A DNA stretch of 64,000 bases from PALSA-505 sp036501145 (GTDB lineage: Bacteria; Actinomycetota; Actinomycetes; Streptosporangiales; Streptosporangiaceae), in contig DASYAV010000052.1 in assembly GCA_036501145.1 (NCBI GenBank), positions 74,503 through 138,502 on the forward strand, written 5' to 3'. Each line of letters starts with the position of its first letter. Position 1 is the stretch's first letter. The translations under genes were made by a program, and so were the position numbers. This document shows, one piece after another, positions 8,841 to 17,410 of this stretch. The notes beneath the pieces are model-generated. The model saw only the letters and a program-made list of their open reading frames with translations, ran no database searches and was not told the origin of the DNA.

Positions 8841-8868
8841 GAACCCCTCCCGGACCTGATTCTTTCAC

Positions 8869-8930
8869 TTGCAAGCTTACGTCATAAGATTTATATTGCG
8901 TGAGTTACGCCGTAAGGACTATCCGTAAGG
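8869..8930 (+). promoter_or_regulatory. ABC-exporter promoter with TetR operators
   Basis: TTGCAA (8869-8874) and TATATT (8892-8897) are 17 bases apart and read toward the ABC genes. Two related 13-base dyads are present: CTTACGTCATAAG (8876-8888), filling the space between the -35 and -10, and GTTACGCCGTAAG (8904-8916), just after the expected start point. Their centres are 28 bases apart. A half site CCGTAAGG (8923-8930) overlaps the AAGGAG ribosome site. This layout is ideal for repression by the divergent TetR protein. Confidence 0.75.
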
Positions 8931-8940
8931 AGTGTTAGCC

Positions 8941-9930
8941 GTGGGCGACGCCGTGGCCATCGAGCTGTCCGGGCTGACCAAGACGTACCGGCAGCGCCAT
9001 CACGCCGTCACCGCGGTGAACGAGGTGTCGCTCCAGGTGCCGCCGGGGCAGGTGCTCGGGCTGCTCGGGCCCAACGGCGCGGGGAAGACCACCACGATCA
9101 AGATGATCTGCGGCCTGATCACGCCCACCGCCGGGACTGTCCGGCTCAACGGGTACGACGTGGCACGGCAGCGGTCCAGTGCGGTCCGGCAGATCGGCGC
9201 GGTGCTGGAGGGATCCCGCAACGTGTACTGGCCGCTGACCGCATGGCAGAACCTGATGTACTTCGGCCGGCTCAAGGGGCTGCGTGCACCCGAGATCAAG
9301 CCGCGGGCCACCCGGCTGCTGACCGAGCTGGGCCTGTGGGAACGCAGGAACGAGGCGGTCGGGTCGTTCTCGCGCGGTATGCAGCAGAAGGTCGCGGTGG
9401 CCGCCGCGCTGGTCACCGACCCCCCGATCATCCTGCTCGACGAGCCGACGCTCGGCCTCGACGTGGAGGCCGCCCGCACGGTCAAGAAGTGGGTCGTCAA
9501 GCTCGCCAGCGAAGAGGGCAAGACAGTCGTGCTCACCACCCACCAGCTTGAGATGGCCGGGGAGCTGTCCAGCCGGGTAGCGGTCATCCGGGCCGGCTCG
9601 GTCATCGCCGACCTGCCCACCGGCGAGCTGCTGGCGCGGTTCCGCGAGGACAGGTTCGAGGTTCGCATCGGCGGTCCGGCCGATCAGTTCGCCGGGCAGC
9701 TTCCGCCTGGCACCGACATCACGGCCGACGGGGAGGCCACCAGGCTCACGCTGCCGAGCGCGGATGTCATGGTGCTGTCCCGCCTGCTCGACGAGTTGCG
9801 CGCCCGTGATGTGCCACTGCTGTCGGTCACCCAGGTCCAGGCGGGTATGGAGGAGATCTTCCTCTGGCTGATCGGGCAGGACGGCAGCCCTGTCGGGGCG
9901 CACGGTGGAACGGAGCTTGCCGGAGGATGA
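8941..9930 (+). CDS. ABC exporter ATP-binding protein (DrrA-like)
   Basis: About 329 residues. One nucleotide-binding domain with Walker A GPNGAGKTTTIK, signature FSRGMQQK, Walker B ILLDEPTLGLD and switch His in TTHQLE, then a C-terminal extension of about 90 residues typical of drug and polysaccharide export ATPases (CcmA/DrrA group). GTG at 8941 is chosen over an earlier GTG because AAGGAG lies 8 bases upstream. It would energise the two membrane proteins encoded next; the next start overlaps its stop (ATGA). Expression is probably held by the divergent TetR regulator. Confidence 0.93.
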   Translation: MGDAVAIELSGLTKTYRQRHHAVTAVNEVSLQVPPGQVLGLLGPNGAGKTTTIKMICGLITPTAGTVRLNGYDVARQRSSAVRQIGAVLEGSRNVYWPLTAWQNLMYFGRLKGLRAPEIKPRATRLLTELGLWERRNEAVGSFSRGMQQKVAVAAALVTDPPIILLDEPTLGLDVEAARTVKKWVVKLASEEGKTVVLTTHQLEMAGELSSRVAVIRAGSVIADLPTGELLARFREDRFEVRIGGPADQFAGQLPPGTDITADGEATRLTLPSADVMVLSRLLDELRARDVPLLSVTQVQAGMEEIFLWLIGQDGSPVGAHGGTELAGG

Positions 9931-10751
9931 CCGCATTGCCGCTTCCCGCCGCCAGCGGCGGCCCGGGACTTACGGTCCGCGCCGCGGCCAACGAGACGGC
10001 CAAAGGGCTGTGGCTGCTATGGCGGCGCAAGGTCACGGTGATCGTGGCCATCGTCACCAACGCGGTCATCTACCTCCCGCTGCAGTTCGTCATCGGAGGC
10101 GGGCACGTCGACCGGGCCCTGCTGGCCCAGACGCTGCCGGCGCTGCTCGCTTACACCGCCGCCGCGGGCATGGCCCTGGCGGGCAGTGCCGGCATCGCCG
10201 AGGAGGTCAACGGCGGCACGCTGGAGCAGACCTGCATCGGCCCGGTACGGCCGGCCCTGCTGGTGCCCGGGCGGCTCAGCGCGCTTGCCACCGAAGGGCT
10301 GATCGCCGCCGCCGTGCTGGCGGCCGGATTCGGGCTCGCGTTCGCGCCGCACTATGCCATCTCGCCCGGCCTGCTCGTGCCGGCCCTGCTGACCTTTGCC
10401 GACGCGCTCGGCTATGCCCTGCTGATCACGGCGCTGACCGTCACGGTGGCCGGCATCGGCGCCGTGACCCACGTGTTCAACATGAGCATCATGCTTTTCG
10501 GCGGGATGATCTTCCCGGCCGCCGTGTTCCCGCACGGCATTGAGATCGTGGCCAGGCTCGTGCCCACCACGCTGGGCGTGCAGGCGCTGAACGGCATGCT
10601 GCGCGGCCGTCCGCTGGCCGCTGTCTGGTCCGACGGCACCTTGCCGTTGCTGCTCGTGCACTGCGCCGTGTTCCTCGTGCTGGGCACGGCGGTCTACGCG
10701 GCCGCCATCCGGCGCGGCTTGCGCGAGGGCAGGCTGGGTGCCCGATGGTGA
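9927..10751 (+). CDS. ABC-2 type exporter permease (first)
   Basis: 274 residues with about six membrane segments, in the pattern of ABC-2 transporters (DrrB-like): an amphipathic start (RAAANETAKGLWLLWRRKVT), a GGTLEQTCIGPV coupling-type loop after helix 2, and a re-entrant-like segment MLFGGMIFPAAVFPHGIEIVARLVP near 190-215. The start overlaps the ATPase stop and the end overlaps the next permease start, so the three are translationally coupled. It probably pairs with the second permease as a heterodimer. Confidence 0.9.
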   Translation: MTALPLPAASGGPGLTVRAAANETAKGLWLLWRRKVTVIVAIVTNAVIYLPLQFVIGGGHVDRALLAQTLPALLAYTAAAGMALAGSAGIAEEVNGGTLEQTCIGPVRPALLVPGRLSALATEGLIAAAVLAAGFGLAFAPHYAISPGLLVPALLTFADALGYALLITALTVTVAGIGAVTHVFNMSIMLFGGMIFPAAVFPHGIEIVARLVPTTLGVQALNGMLRGRPLAAVWSDGTLPLLLVHCAVFLVLGTAVYAAAIRRGLREGRLGARW

Positions 10752-11584
10752 TGCGGTCCGCGGTGTTCCGGCCCGGGGTTGCCCTGGGTAATGAGGTCGG
10801 CAAGGGCCTGGAGTTCGCCTGGTCGGAACGGCTGCAGATCCTCTTCGAGCTGCCGTTCTTCGTCCTGTTCGCGCTGCTGCTCGGCCCCGTGATCGGGGCC
10901 GCGCAGCAGATCGCCACCGGTCATGTGCACTGGTCGCTGAGCAGCGGCCGGACCTCACTGCTCGTGCTGTTCTTCCTGCCGACCATGTTCTTCTACATGC
11001 AGGCGGTGAAGCTGTTCTGGCGGCTGCTCGGTGAGCTCCAGTCCGGGACCCTCGAGCAGGTGTACCTGTCCCCGCTGCCGTCCTGGCTGGTCGCGGCGGC
11101 CGGCCGGCTGGTGGCCGCGCTCGCCGAGACGGTGATCGCCATCGGCGTCATCTACGGCGTGGTGAGCGCGTTCGTCCCACTGCACTACCAGTGGCATGCC
11201 GGCGCCCTGCTGCCGCTCGCTCTCCTCGTCGTCACCGGGGTCGGCTACTCGCTGATCATCGGGGGCCTGGCCCTGGCCGGCCGTCACATCCAGATGCTCC
11301 AGGAGGGCATGCTGATGCTGACCCTGCTGTTCAGCATGTCGGCCGTCCCGCTGTTCACCGTGCCAGGCTGGTTCGCCGCCATCGGCCACTACTTCCCGGT
11401 CACGGCGGGCGTGGGCAGCCTGTATGGCGTGCTGCTCGGCCACCGGCCGGTCACCGCGCTGTGGGGCACCGGCGGACTGGTCTGGGTGCTCGTCACCGCC
11501 GCCGCCTACCTCGCGGCCGGCGTGCTGGCCTTCCGGCTGGGCGAACGGTCCGCCAAGCGCCGCGGCACCCTGGGTCAGTACTGA
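10745..11584 (+). CDS. ABC-2 type exporter permease (second)
   Basis: 279 residues, about six membrane segments, and the same layout as the preceding permease: FAWSERLQILFELPF near the start, ELQSGTLEQVYLSPLPSW as the coupling loop (compare GGTLEQTCIGPV in its partner), and a final hydrophobic block ending in a basic tail. The two permeases are clearly related and probably arose by duplication. The gene ends 4 bases before the convergent fused ABC exporter. The exported compound is unknown; the cluster product is the natural candidate. Confidence 0.9.
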   Translation: MVMRSAVFRPGVALGNEVGKGLEFAWSERLQILFELPFFVLFALLLGPVIGAAQQIATGHVHWSLSSGRTSLLVLFFLPTMFFYMQAVKLFWRLLGELQSGTLEQVYLSPLPSWLVAAAGRLVAALAETVIAIGVIYGVVSAFVPLHYQWHAGALLPLALLVVTGVGYSLIIGGLALAGRHIQMLQEGMLMLTLLFSMSAVPLFTVPGWFAAIGHYFPVTAGVGSLYGVLLGHRPVTALWGTGGLVWVLVTAAAYLAAGVLAFRLGERSAKRRGTLGQY

Positions 11585-11588
11585 CCCG

Positions 11589-13361
11589 TCAGCCCGTGGT
11601 GGCCAGGAACTGTGTGGCGGCCAGTTCCGCATACAGCGGGTTGCTGGTGACCAGGGAAGCATGCGTGCCGGAAGCGGTCACCCGGCCCGCCTCCATGACG
11701 ATGATCAGGCCGGCCATGGTGACGGTGGACAGCCGGTGCGCGACGACCAGGACCGTGGTGAGCCGGGCCACGTCGGCGATGGTATCGCGCAGCGCCGCCT
11801 CGTTGATCGCGTCGAGCTGGGATGTGGCCTCGTCCATCAGCAGCAGGCGCGGGCGGCGCAGCAGCGCCCGCGCGATGGCCACCCGCTGACGCTCGCCCCC
11901 CGACAGCCTGGTGCCCCGGTGGCCGACCCGGCTAGCCAGCCCGTCGGGCAGCCTGGCCACCAGGTCGCCGAGCCTGGTGATCCGCAGCACGTCGCCCAGT
12001 TCCTGCTCGCTGGCCGCCGGCGCACCGAGGAGCAGGTTCTCCCGCAGCGTGCCGGACAGCACCGGAGCGTCCTGCTCGACGTAACCGATCGCCGCGCGCA
12101 ACTGCGGCAGAGCCCAGTCCCGCAGGTCACGGCCGTCGAAGAGGATTCTGCCTGCGCCGGGTTCGTAGAAGCGCTCGATGAGCGAGAAGATGGTCGTCTT
12201 GCCCGCGCCCGACGGCCCGACAAAGGCGGTCATCCCGCACGGCGGGATGGCGAAGCTCACGCCGTGGTGCACATCCGGCAGGTCGGGCCGGTACCTGAAA
12301 CGCACGTCCTCGAAGGTGACCGCGGCGGGAGATGCGTCGGGCACCGGAGGCCGCGCGGGCCTGGCCGCGGGCTCAACGGCCAGCTCTTCGGCTTCCTGGA
12401 TCCTGGCGATGGCCGCGGTGCCCACCTGGTACTGTCCGGTCGCGTTCGCCAGCTGCTGGATGGGCGGCATCAGGTAGTAGACGTACAGCAGGAAGGCGAT
12501 GAGGGTGGCCACGCTGATGGCGCCGGACGTGACTCGTGCACCCCCCACCACGAGGACGACCAGGAAGGCGAGCTGGACCGACACGCCTGCCGTGTTGCTG
12601 GCCAGCGCCTGCCACCTGGCCGCGCGCACGTCCGCCACCCAGGCTTGAGCGGCCGCCGCCTTGATGCGCTCGGCCTCTCGCTGCTCGGCGCCCGACGCCT
12701 TGATCGTCCGGAAGGCCCCCAGGGCCCGTTCCAGTGCCGCCCCCATGACGCCCACCGCGTCGGCCGCGCCGCGCGCCGCGCGGCCGATGCGCGGCACCAG
12801 CACCCCGATGATCAGTGTCGCGCAGATCACCACAGCCAGGGTGACGCCCAGCAGCACCGCGTCCAGCAGGCCCATCATCGTGAGGGTGGCGGCCAGGGTG
12901 AGGGCGCCGGTGGCCATCGCCACCAGTGAGCCGGATGTGACATCACGCAGCAGCGTGGTGTCCGAGGTGACCCGGGCCATCAGGTCACCAGGCTCGGCCC
13001 GGTCCAGGGCACTGACCGTCAGCCCGAGGAGACGGTCCACCAGCCGCCGCCGGACGGCCAGGATCACCGTCTCGGCGGTGCGTTTCAGCACGTAGCTGCC
13101 CACCGCGCCGAGCACGCCGTTCGCCACCACCAGAGCGGTCATGACGAGCAGGGTGGTGACCACGCCGCGGTGCCTGGACAGGTCGCCGATCAGTATCCGG
13201 ACGACCAGTGGGAGGGCCAGGCCGGTGGCCGCGGTGCCCATGCTGAGGACGCTGCCGGTCAGCAGGGCCAGCCGGTAGGGCCGCAGAAAGCCGTACAAGG
13301 TGCGCCACCGGGCCTGGCCGCCGGGCGGGCGATGCCCGTCCAGCTGGGCCGTCAGGGCCAC
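11589..13361 (-). CDS. Fused ABC exporter (membrane + ATPase domains)
   Basis: About 590 residues if it starts at the GTG at 13361, which overlaps the last bases of the upstream regulator gene; sequence further upstream in this frame is not protein-like. Six membrane segments (about 25-310), then one nucleotide-binding domain with Walker A GPSGAGKTTIFSL, signature LSGGERQRVAIARAL, Walker B LLLMDEATSQLD and VAHRLST. This is a half-transporter of the MsbA/LmrA type and would act as a homodimer, exporting lipids, peptides or drugs. The ribosome site before the GTG is poor, which fits coupling to the upstream gene. It is the second exporter system in the cluster. Confidence 0.88.
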   Translation of the reverse strand: MALTAQLDGHRPPGGQARWRTLYGFLRPYRLALLTGSVLSMGTAATGLALPLVVRILIGDLSRHRGVVTTLLVMTALVVANGVLGAVGSYVLKRTAETVILAVRRRLVDRLLGLTVSALDRAEPGDLMARVTSDTTLLRDVTSGSLVAMATGALTLAATLTMMGLLDAVLLGVTLAVVICATLIIGVLVPRIGRAARGAADAVGVMGAALERALGAFRTIKASGAEQREAERIKAAAAQAWVADVRAARWQALASNTAGVSVQLAFLVVLVVGGARVTSGAISVATLIAFLLYVYYLMPPIQQLANATGQYQVGTAAIARIQEAEELAVEPAARPARPPVPDASPAAVTFEDVRFRYRPDLPDVHHGVSFAIPPCGMTAFVGPSGAGKTTIFSLIERFYEPGAGRILFDGRDLRDWALPQLRAAIGYVEQDAPVLSGTLRENLLLGAPAASEQELGDVLRITRLGDLVARLPDGLASRVGHRGTRLSGGERQRVAIARALLRRPRLLLMDEATSQLDAINEAALRDTIADVARLTTVLVVAHRLSTVTMAGLIIVMEAGRVTASGTHASLVTSNPLYAELAATQFLATTG

Positions 13362-13780
13362 TGCGGGCGGGCCCCCGGCCGTTCCCCGGCGACCCCCGGC
13401 TGCTGCGTGACGAGCGGGACCCAGCCGCGCAGGGCCACTTCCAAGCCGCCCTGGAAGCGGGTCCTGACACCGAGGTAGGCGAGCAACTCGGCCACCCGCC
13501 TGCTGTAGGTCCTCGGTGACATGCTGAGCCGGCGGCTGGTTGTCACGTCGGTGTCCCCCTTGAGCAGTTCCTCCAGGATGGGCTGCAGATACGCGGGCGG
13601 TGGCGCGTAGCCGGCGTCCACCGCGTGCGGGTCGGCGGCCAGCACATACCAGCCGCCACCGGAGAGGGCGGAGGGATACAGGCGCGCTGTGGTCCGAACC
13701 GTATCGATCGCGGAGTGCGGTGTTTCGCATAGCTGCGCCCCGGCTGGCCCTGCCGGACGAAGCGGCATTCGTGGCTGCAC
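13352..13780 (-). CDS. LuxR-type DNA-binding regulator
   Basis: 142 residues. GTG start at 13780 has GGGAGG 6 bases upstream. The C-terminal half holds a LuxR/NarL helix-turn-helix: LLKGDTDVTTSRRLSMSPRTYSRRVAELLAYLGVRTRFQGGL is close to the pattern LLxGxTDxxxARRLGxSxRTVxRxVxxLMxxLGxxTRFQAG found in actinomycete orphan regulators (motif quoted here in pieces: TDVTTSRRLSMSPRTYSRRV). The first 70 residues are short and show no receiver domain, so it is not a classical response regulator. It overlaps the exporter gene and likely controls it; a 14-base perfect palindrome lies 72 bases upstream of its start. Confidence 0.75.
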   Translation of the reverse strand: MQPRMPLRPAGPAGAQLCETPHSAIDTVRTTARLYPSALSGGGWYVLAADPHAVDAGYAPPPAYLQPILEELLKGDTDVTTSRRLSMSPRTYSRRVAELLAYLGVRTRFQGGLEVALRGWVPLVTQQPGVAGERPGARPQWP

Positions 13781-13851
13781 TCGCTGCCTCCCGGTGCGCG
13801 GCGGCCGGCCCCCGGCGATGCCGGGTCGTGCCGCCTAGATGCCCATATGTC

Positions 13852-13865
13852 ACAGGTTAACCTGT
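13852..13865. promoter_or_regulatory. 14-base perfect palindrome, likely operator
   Basis: ACAGGTTAACCTGT is a perfect dyad in the 237-base gap upstream of the LuxR-type regulator and exporter (minus strand). Read toward those genes it contains TTAACC as a possible -35 element, with only a weak -10 (TAGGCG) 17 bases on. It is a plausible repressor site for this operon; which protein binds is unknown. Nothing else was seen between 13781 and 14017. Confidence 0.45.
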
Positions 13866-14017
13866 TGCGTCGGAGATCGGCCCGCATGTCATCCGTCCGG
13901 GGGACACCGATGTCGCCCGGACGGCGGTCACCCGCCCCGATACGGGTGGGCCAGCATGGGATCTATGGGTCCCCGACCGCTGCACCGGCCGTCCTGGCTG
14001 CCGATGGTGACCAGCGG

Positions 14018-14359
14018 TCAGAGCCAGTCCGGCCCGGTCCGGCGGGCGTTGGCCAGGAGGTCGGCGTTGTCGTCCGCAATCTCCGCCGCGATAGGCAGCA
14101 GCCGGGCCAGCCGTTGATCACTGATCGAGTACACGACCTGACGGCCCTGGCTCTCGGTATCGACGAGCCGGCACCAGCGCAGGCAGGCCAGGTGATTGGA
14201 GACCCGGCTCTGCCCCAGGCCGAGCTGGTCCGTCAGTTCCGTCACCGTGTGCGGGCGGCGCAGCAGCAGCCGCACGATGGCCAGCCTGGTGGGGTTGCCC
14301 AGCACCCGGAACAACCGCGCGTTCGCCTCGCTCACCGCCGGGGCCTCGTCCTCCGCCAC
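14018..14359 (-). CDS. ArsR/SmtB-family metal sensor, CmtR-like
   Basis: About 113 residues from the GTG at 14359, which has GGGGAG 6 bases upstream. A single winged-helix domain: LFRVLGNPTRLAIVRLLL, then the recognition region LGLGQSRVSNHLACLRWCRLV, and GRQVVYSISD. The recognition helix carries Cys-x3-Cys (ACLRWC), the same place and spacing as the Cys57/Cys61 pair that binds Cd(II)/Pb(II) in mycobacterial CmtR, and the surrounding sequence matches CmtR closely. The third CmtR ligand, a Cys in the C-terminal tail, is absent (the tail is RRTGPDWL), so metal affinity or specificity may differ. No metal pump gene lies next to it; merA/merB are 8 kb away. Confidence 0.85.
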   Translation of the reverse strand: MAEDEAPAVSEANARLFRVLGNPTRLAIVRLLLRRPHTVTELTDQLGLGQSRVSNHLACLRWCRLVDTESQGRQVVYSISDQRLARLLPIAAEIADDNADLLANARRTGPDWL

Positions 14360-14424
14360 TCGCGTCTCCCCGCTTCTGCCTTTTCCCGGCATGGTATGGC
14401 GAAACAGCGCGCACGAGGTGGCCG

Positions 14425-14799
14425 GTGACCGCGGTACCGGGCTCTCGGGGCGGTCGGGACGGTTCGCCACCGGTCCCGGGCCCGGGCGACGCGCGGCTGC
14501 TGGCCTTCCTGTGCGCCCTGGCGGACAGCCCCAGGCAGCGGCTCCTCGAGTCGCTGGCCGGCCGGGAACTCACCGCGGCGGGATGTGCCGAGCGTCTCGG
14601 GATTCCGGCAGGCGAACTGATCGGCCCGCTGTCTGATCTGGTACGACGCGGTTGCGTGGGCCTGCGCCGGATCGGCGGGGTAAATCACTACCGCATCCGT
14701 GATCCGCGGATAGAAGAACTGCTGAGCCTGTCCCGGGCGCTCGCGCTGGACCGGTCAGACCGCCTGGGTACCTGCGGCCAGGCCAGCGGGGCGAGCTAG
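14425..14799 (+). CDS. Winged-helix regulator, ArsR-like
   Basis: 124 residues, divergent from the CmtR-like gene. Core DARLLAFLCALADSPRQRLLESLAGRELTAAGCAERLGIPAGELIGPLSDLVRRGCVGLRRIGGVNHYRI shows the helix pattern of an ArsR-type winged helix (residues about 23-95; quoted landmarks SPRQRLLESL and LGIPAGELIGPLSDLVRRG). The GTG start is preceded by GAGGTGG. No metal-binding Cys pair is obvious. It runs in the same direction as the DUF1707 gene 20 bases downstream, suggesting an operon. Targets unknown. Confidence 0.6.
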   Translation: MTAVPGSRGGRDGSPPVPGPGDARLLAFLCALADSPRQRLLESLAGRELTAAGCAERLGIPAGELIGPLSDLVRRGCVGLRRIGGVNHYRIRDPRIEELLSLSRALALDRSDRLGTCGQASGAS

Positions 14800-14819
14800 C
14801 CAGGGAGAAGGAGGGAATC

Positions 14820-15146
14820 ATGTCATCAAGCCCAGCCGCACGGGTCAGCGACGCCGAGCGGGATCTCGTGATCGGCCAGCTCAAAGCGGCTTATTCCGAC
14901 GGGCGGCTCGACAAGAACGAGTTCCAGGACCGCACCCGTAAGGCCCTGACCGCACGCCTGCGCGGCGACCTCGACATCCTGGTGGCTGACATTCCGCAAG
15001 GGAGCGCGGCCGGCGCACCGGCCAGCGGCCCACAGCAGCGGTCGTTGCTGCGGGCCTGCGTCGATTGCGTGGGGGATGCCTGCCGTGCGGTGTGTCATCT
15101 GTTCTCCGCGCTGGCCGGCGCCGGGCAGCGCGGCGATGAACGCTAG
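14820..15146 (+). CDS. DUF1707 (SHOCT-like) domain protein
   Basis: 108 residues with AAGGAGG just before the ATG. The first 55 residues are the DUF1707 signature: RVSDAERDLVIGQLKAAYSDGRLDKNEFQDR then TRKALTARLRGDLDILVADIP, a short actinobacterial domain often found at the N-terminus of small membrane or regulatory proteins. The remaining 50 residues contain four cysteines (LRACVDCVGDACRAVCHLF) in a hydrophobic stretch that could lie on or in the membrane. Function is not known for the family. It ends 5 bases before the convergent ligase gene. Confidence 0.8.
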   Translation: MSSSPAARVSDAERDLVIGQLKAAYSDGRLDKNEFQDRTRKALTARLRGDLDILVADIPQGSAAGAPASGPQQRSLLRACVDCVGDACRAVCHLFSALAGAGQRGDER

Positions 15147-15151
15147 CTCCG

Positions 15152-16639
15152 TCAGGTCCTGGCCCCGGTAAGCACCCACTGGCGAAGCTGGCCTTTGACC
15201 ACTTTGCCGGACCGGTTGCGAGGCAGCTTCTCCAGCTTGAGGAACCGGGTGGGCACCTTGTGCGGGGGCAGCCGCGTGTGCAGGAAATCGCGGAGGTCGC
15301 GCAGCGAGACCTGGTGCCTGAGCACCAGGGCCGCGGCCATGTCCTCACCAAGAGTCTTGTCCGGGTAGCCGAAGACCGCGCAGTCGGCGACGGCCCAGTG
15401 CTCGCGCAGCGCGTTCTCCACTTCCACCGACCCGATGTTGATGCCCCCCTTGATGATCACGTCCTTCAGCCTGTCGACCAGGTGGAGGCAGCCGTCGTCG
15501 TTCAGGTACCCGACGTCCCCGGTCCTGGTCCAGCCGGCCACGAACACACTCGCCGTCGCCTCGGCGTCGCGGAAGTAGTGCTGCGGGGGGAGGCCCCGCC
15601 ACCTGAGCCGGACCTCACCGACGACGCCTGGTGGCACTTCCGCGCCGTCCTCCCCGGTTATCCTGACCTGCGTCCCGCCGCGCGGATAACCGACCGAGTC
15701 GGCTTGCGTCTCCGGTCCGTACACACAGGTGGTTCCGGCGTGCCTCGCCTCGGTCAGTTCGTACATGTTGACCAGCCGCGCGCCGGGGAACGCCGCGGAC
15801 AGCGGTGGGACCAGCCGCGGCGGCAGCGGCGCACAGCCCAGTGATACGACCCGCACCGCGGACAGGTCGTGCCGGCTGGCGGCACCGCTGTCCAGGATGC
15901 TGCTGGCCATCGCGGGGACGAGCTGGACCACGGCGGCGGAGCTGTCCGCCACGGCGGCGCAGAAGCGGTCCGGGTCGAACAACGGCAGCGCCAGCGTGGT
16001 CATCCGCAGCGGGCCCAGCGGCTCCAGCAGGCGCAGCTGCCCGGCGGCGGTGGAGATCGCGTTGGCGTGCACGAAGGTGCCGCCCGCGCACGCACGCCAC
16101 CAGTCGGGCAGCCATTCCCCGCCGGCGAATGGCCGCACCGCGTGGAAGTGCCGGCAGGCCACGCCCTTGGACTGCCCCGTGGTGCCCGACGTGTACAGCA
16201 CCTCGGCTATGTCGTCCGCCCCCACCGCCACCTGGAACGTCTCACCACTCTGCCCGCTGGCCAGTTCCCCGGCGGTCGCCCGCCATCCCGGTGCCTGCGG
16301 CAGGCTATCGCCGCAGACCGTGCCCACGGCCGCGCACCGGTCGAAGACCGAGGCGAGCTCGCTGCCGGTGAACCGGCTGGACAGCGGGACCGCGATCGCA
16401 CCGGTCTTGAGCACGGCGAAATAGGCGACGGCGAAGTCAAGCCACTGCGCGTTCTCGAAGAACAGCGCGATCGTGTCGCCCACGGTGACCCCGCGCCCGA
16501 TCAGCCCACGGGCCACGGCATTGGACCGGTGCTCCCAGAGGCCGTAAGACATAGAATCCCCGCCGTCCACCGCGATGGCGGGGCGGCCGGGTTCGCGAGC
16601 GGCACCCTCACGGAGCAGATCGGGCAGGAGTTCTGTCAT
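15152..16639 (-). CDS. AMP-forming acyl/aryl-CoA ligase
   Basis: About 495 residues starting at MTELLPDLLREG (GGAGG upstream). Adenylate-forming enzyme motifs: YTSGTTGQSKG, NMYELTEA, TRTGDVGYLNDDG, VDRLKDVIIKGG and the catalytic Lys motif RNRSGKVVKGQLR. The overall pattern (KDVIIKGGINIGSVEVENAL) is that of CoA ligases for fatty or aromatic acids rather than of NRPS domains, and no carrier domain is attached. In this setting it may activate an acyl or aryl building block for the condensation protein, but a housekeeping role is equally possible. Convergent with the DUF1707 gene. Confidence 0.85.
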   Translation of the reverse strand: MTELLPDLLREGAAREPGRPAIAVDGGDSMSYGLWEHRSNAVARGLIGRGVTVGDTIALFFENAQWLDFAVAYFAVLKTGAIAVPLSSRFTGSELASVFDRCAAVGTVCGDSLPQAPGWRATAGELASGQSGETFQVAVGADDIAEVLYTSGTTGQSKGVACRHFHAVRPFAGGEWLPDWWRACAGGTFVHANAISTAAGQLRLLEPLGPLRMTTLALPLFDPDRFCAAVADSSAAVVQLVPAMASSILDSGAASRHDLSAVRVVSLGCAPLPPRLVPPLSAAFPGARLVNMYELTEARHAGTTCVYGPETQADSVGYPRGGTQVRITGEDGAEVPPGVVGEVRLRWRGLPPQHYFRDAEATASVFVAGWTRTGDVGYLNDDGCLHLVDRLKDVIIKGGINIGSVEVENALREHWAVADCAVFGYPDKTLGEDMAAALVLRHQVSLRDLRDFLHTRLPPHKVPTRFLKLEKLPRNRSGKVVKGQLRQWVLTGART

Positions 16640-16771
16640 CCCGGGCGTGCCTCCATTCCGGCTGCAACCCGTCAATATGTCCTTATGTTACGAAACCTCA
16701 GGCACTGACACAACAGGCTCTGGTGATACCACTTTGTTCGTCGCGCGGCCGCGGCAGACCGCCGGACGCGG

Positions 16772-17410
16772 TCAGCGAGGTGGCAGCATGCCGAGTTCTA
16801 AAGCGCGGGTGACGGCGGCCGTCCGGTCAGAAACCCCGAGCTTGTCGAAGATCCTTACGATGTGGGTCTTCACCGTCGCCTCGCTGATGAACAGGCACGC
16901 GCCGATCTCACTGTTGCTCAGGCCCCGGGAGACCTGGCTGAGAACCTCCGTTTCCCGCGGCGACAGCAGGCCGCCCATCGGGGTCCTGACCCGGCTGGCC
17001 AGCTGGCTCGCCGCTCCGGGCGACAGCACGGTCTCGCCGCGGTGAGCTGCCCGGATGGCGTCGGCCAGGTCGGCAGGCGACGTGTCCTTTCCCAGGTAGC
17101 CCGCGGCCCCGTTCTCGACCGAGCGCAGGACGTCGGCCGCTGTCTCGTAGCTGCTCAGCACGATGATGCGGGTGCCGGGGCGCAGGCCCAGGATGCGCGG
17201 AATCACCCGGATCCCGTCGTCACCCGGCATGCGCAGGTCCATGAGGACCACGTCGAAGGGGCCGGCCCGCAGCAAGGCGATCGCCTCTTCACCCGTGCTG
17301 GCCTCCGCCGCCACGTCGATATCCGGCTCGTCAGCGAGCATCCCGCGCAACCCCGTGCGGATCACCGGGTGATCGTCGGTGATGAGGACCCGGATCGCGG
17401 GCGTGCTCAC
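16772..17410 (-). CDS. NarL/FixJ-type response regulator
   Basis: 212 residues from the GTG at 17410, which overlaps the kinase stop (GTGA). Receiver domain 7-125 with acidic pair in LITDDHP, phospho-acceptor Asp58 in VVLMDLRMPG, Ser/Thr in VLSSYE and Lys in YLGKDTS. LuxR-type helix-turn-helix at about 148-205 (LSPRETEVLSQVSRGLSNSE, then ISEATVKTHIVRIFDKLGV). It is the partner of the histidine kinase translated just before it. Targets cannot be told from sequence; it may sense envelope or product stress for the adjacent cluster. Confidence 0.94.
   Translation of the reverse strand: MSTPAIRVLITDDHPVIRTGLRGMLADEPDIDVAAEASTGEEAIALLRAGPFDVVLMDLRMPGDDGIRVIPRILGLRPGTRIIVLSSYETAADVLRSVENGAAGYLGKDTSPADLADAIRAAHRGETVLSPGAASQLASRVRTPMGGLLSPRETEVLSQVSRGLSNSEIGACLFISEATVKTHIVRIFDKLGVSDRTAAVTRALELGMLPPR

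Noticed and set aside
11424..12929. 501-codon plus-strand frame across the permease end and fused ABC exporter
   Set aside because: Antisense of a clearly real ABC exporter; no recognisable protein features.
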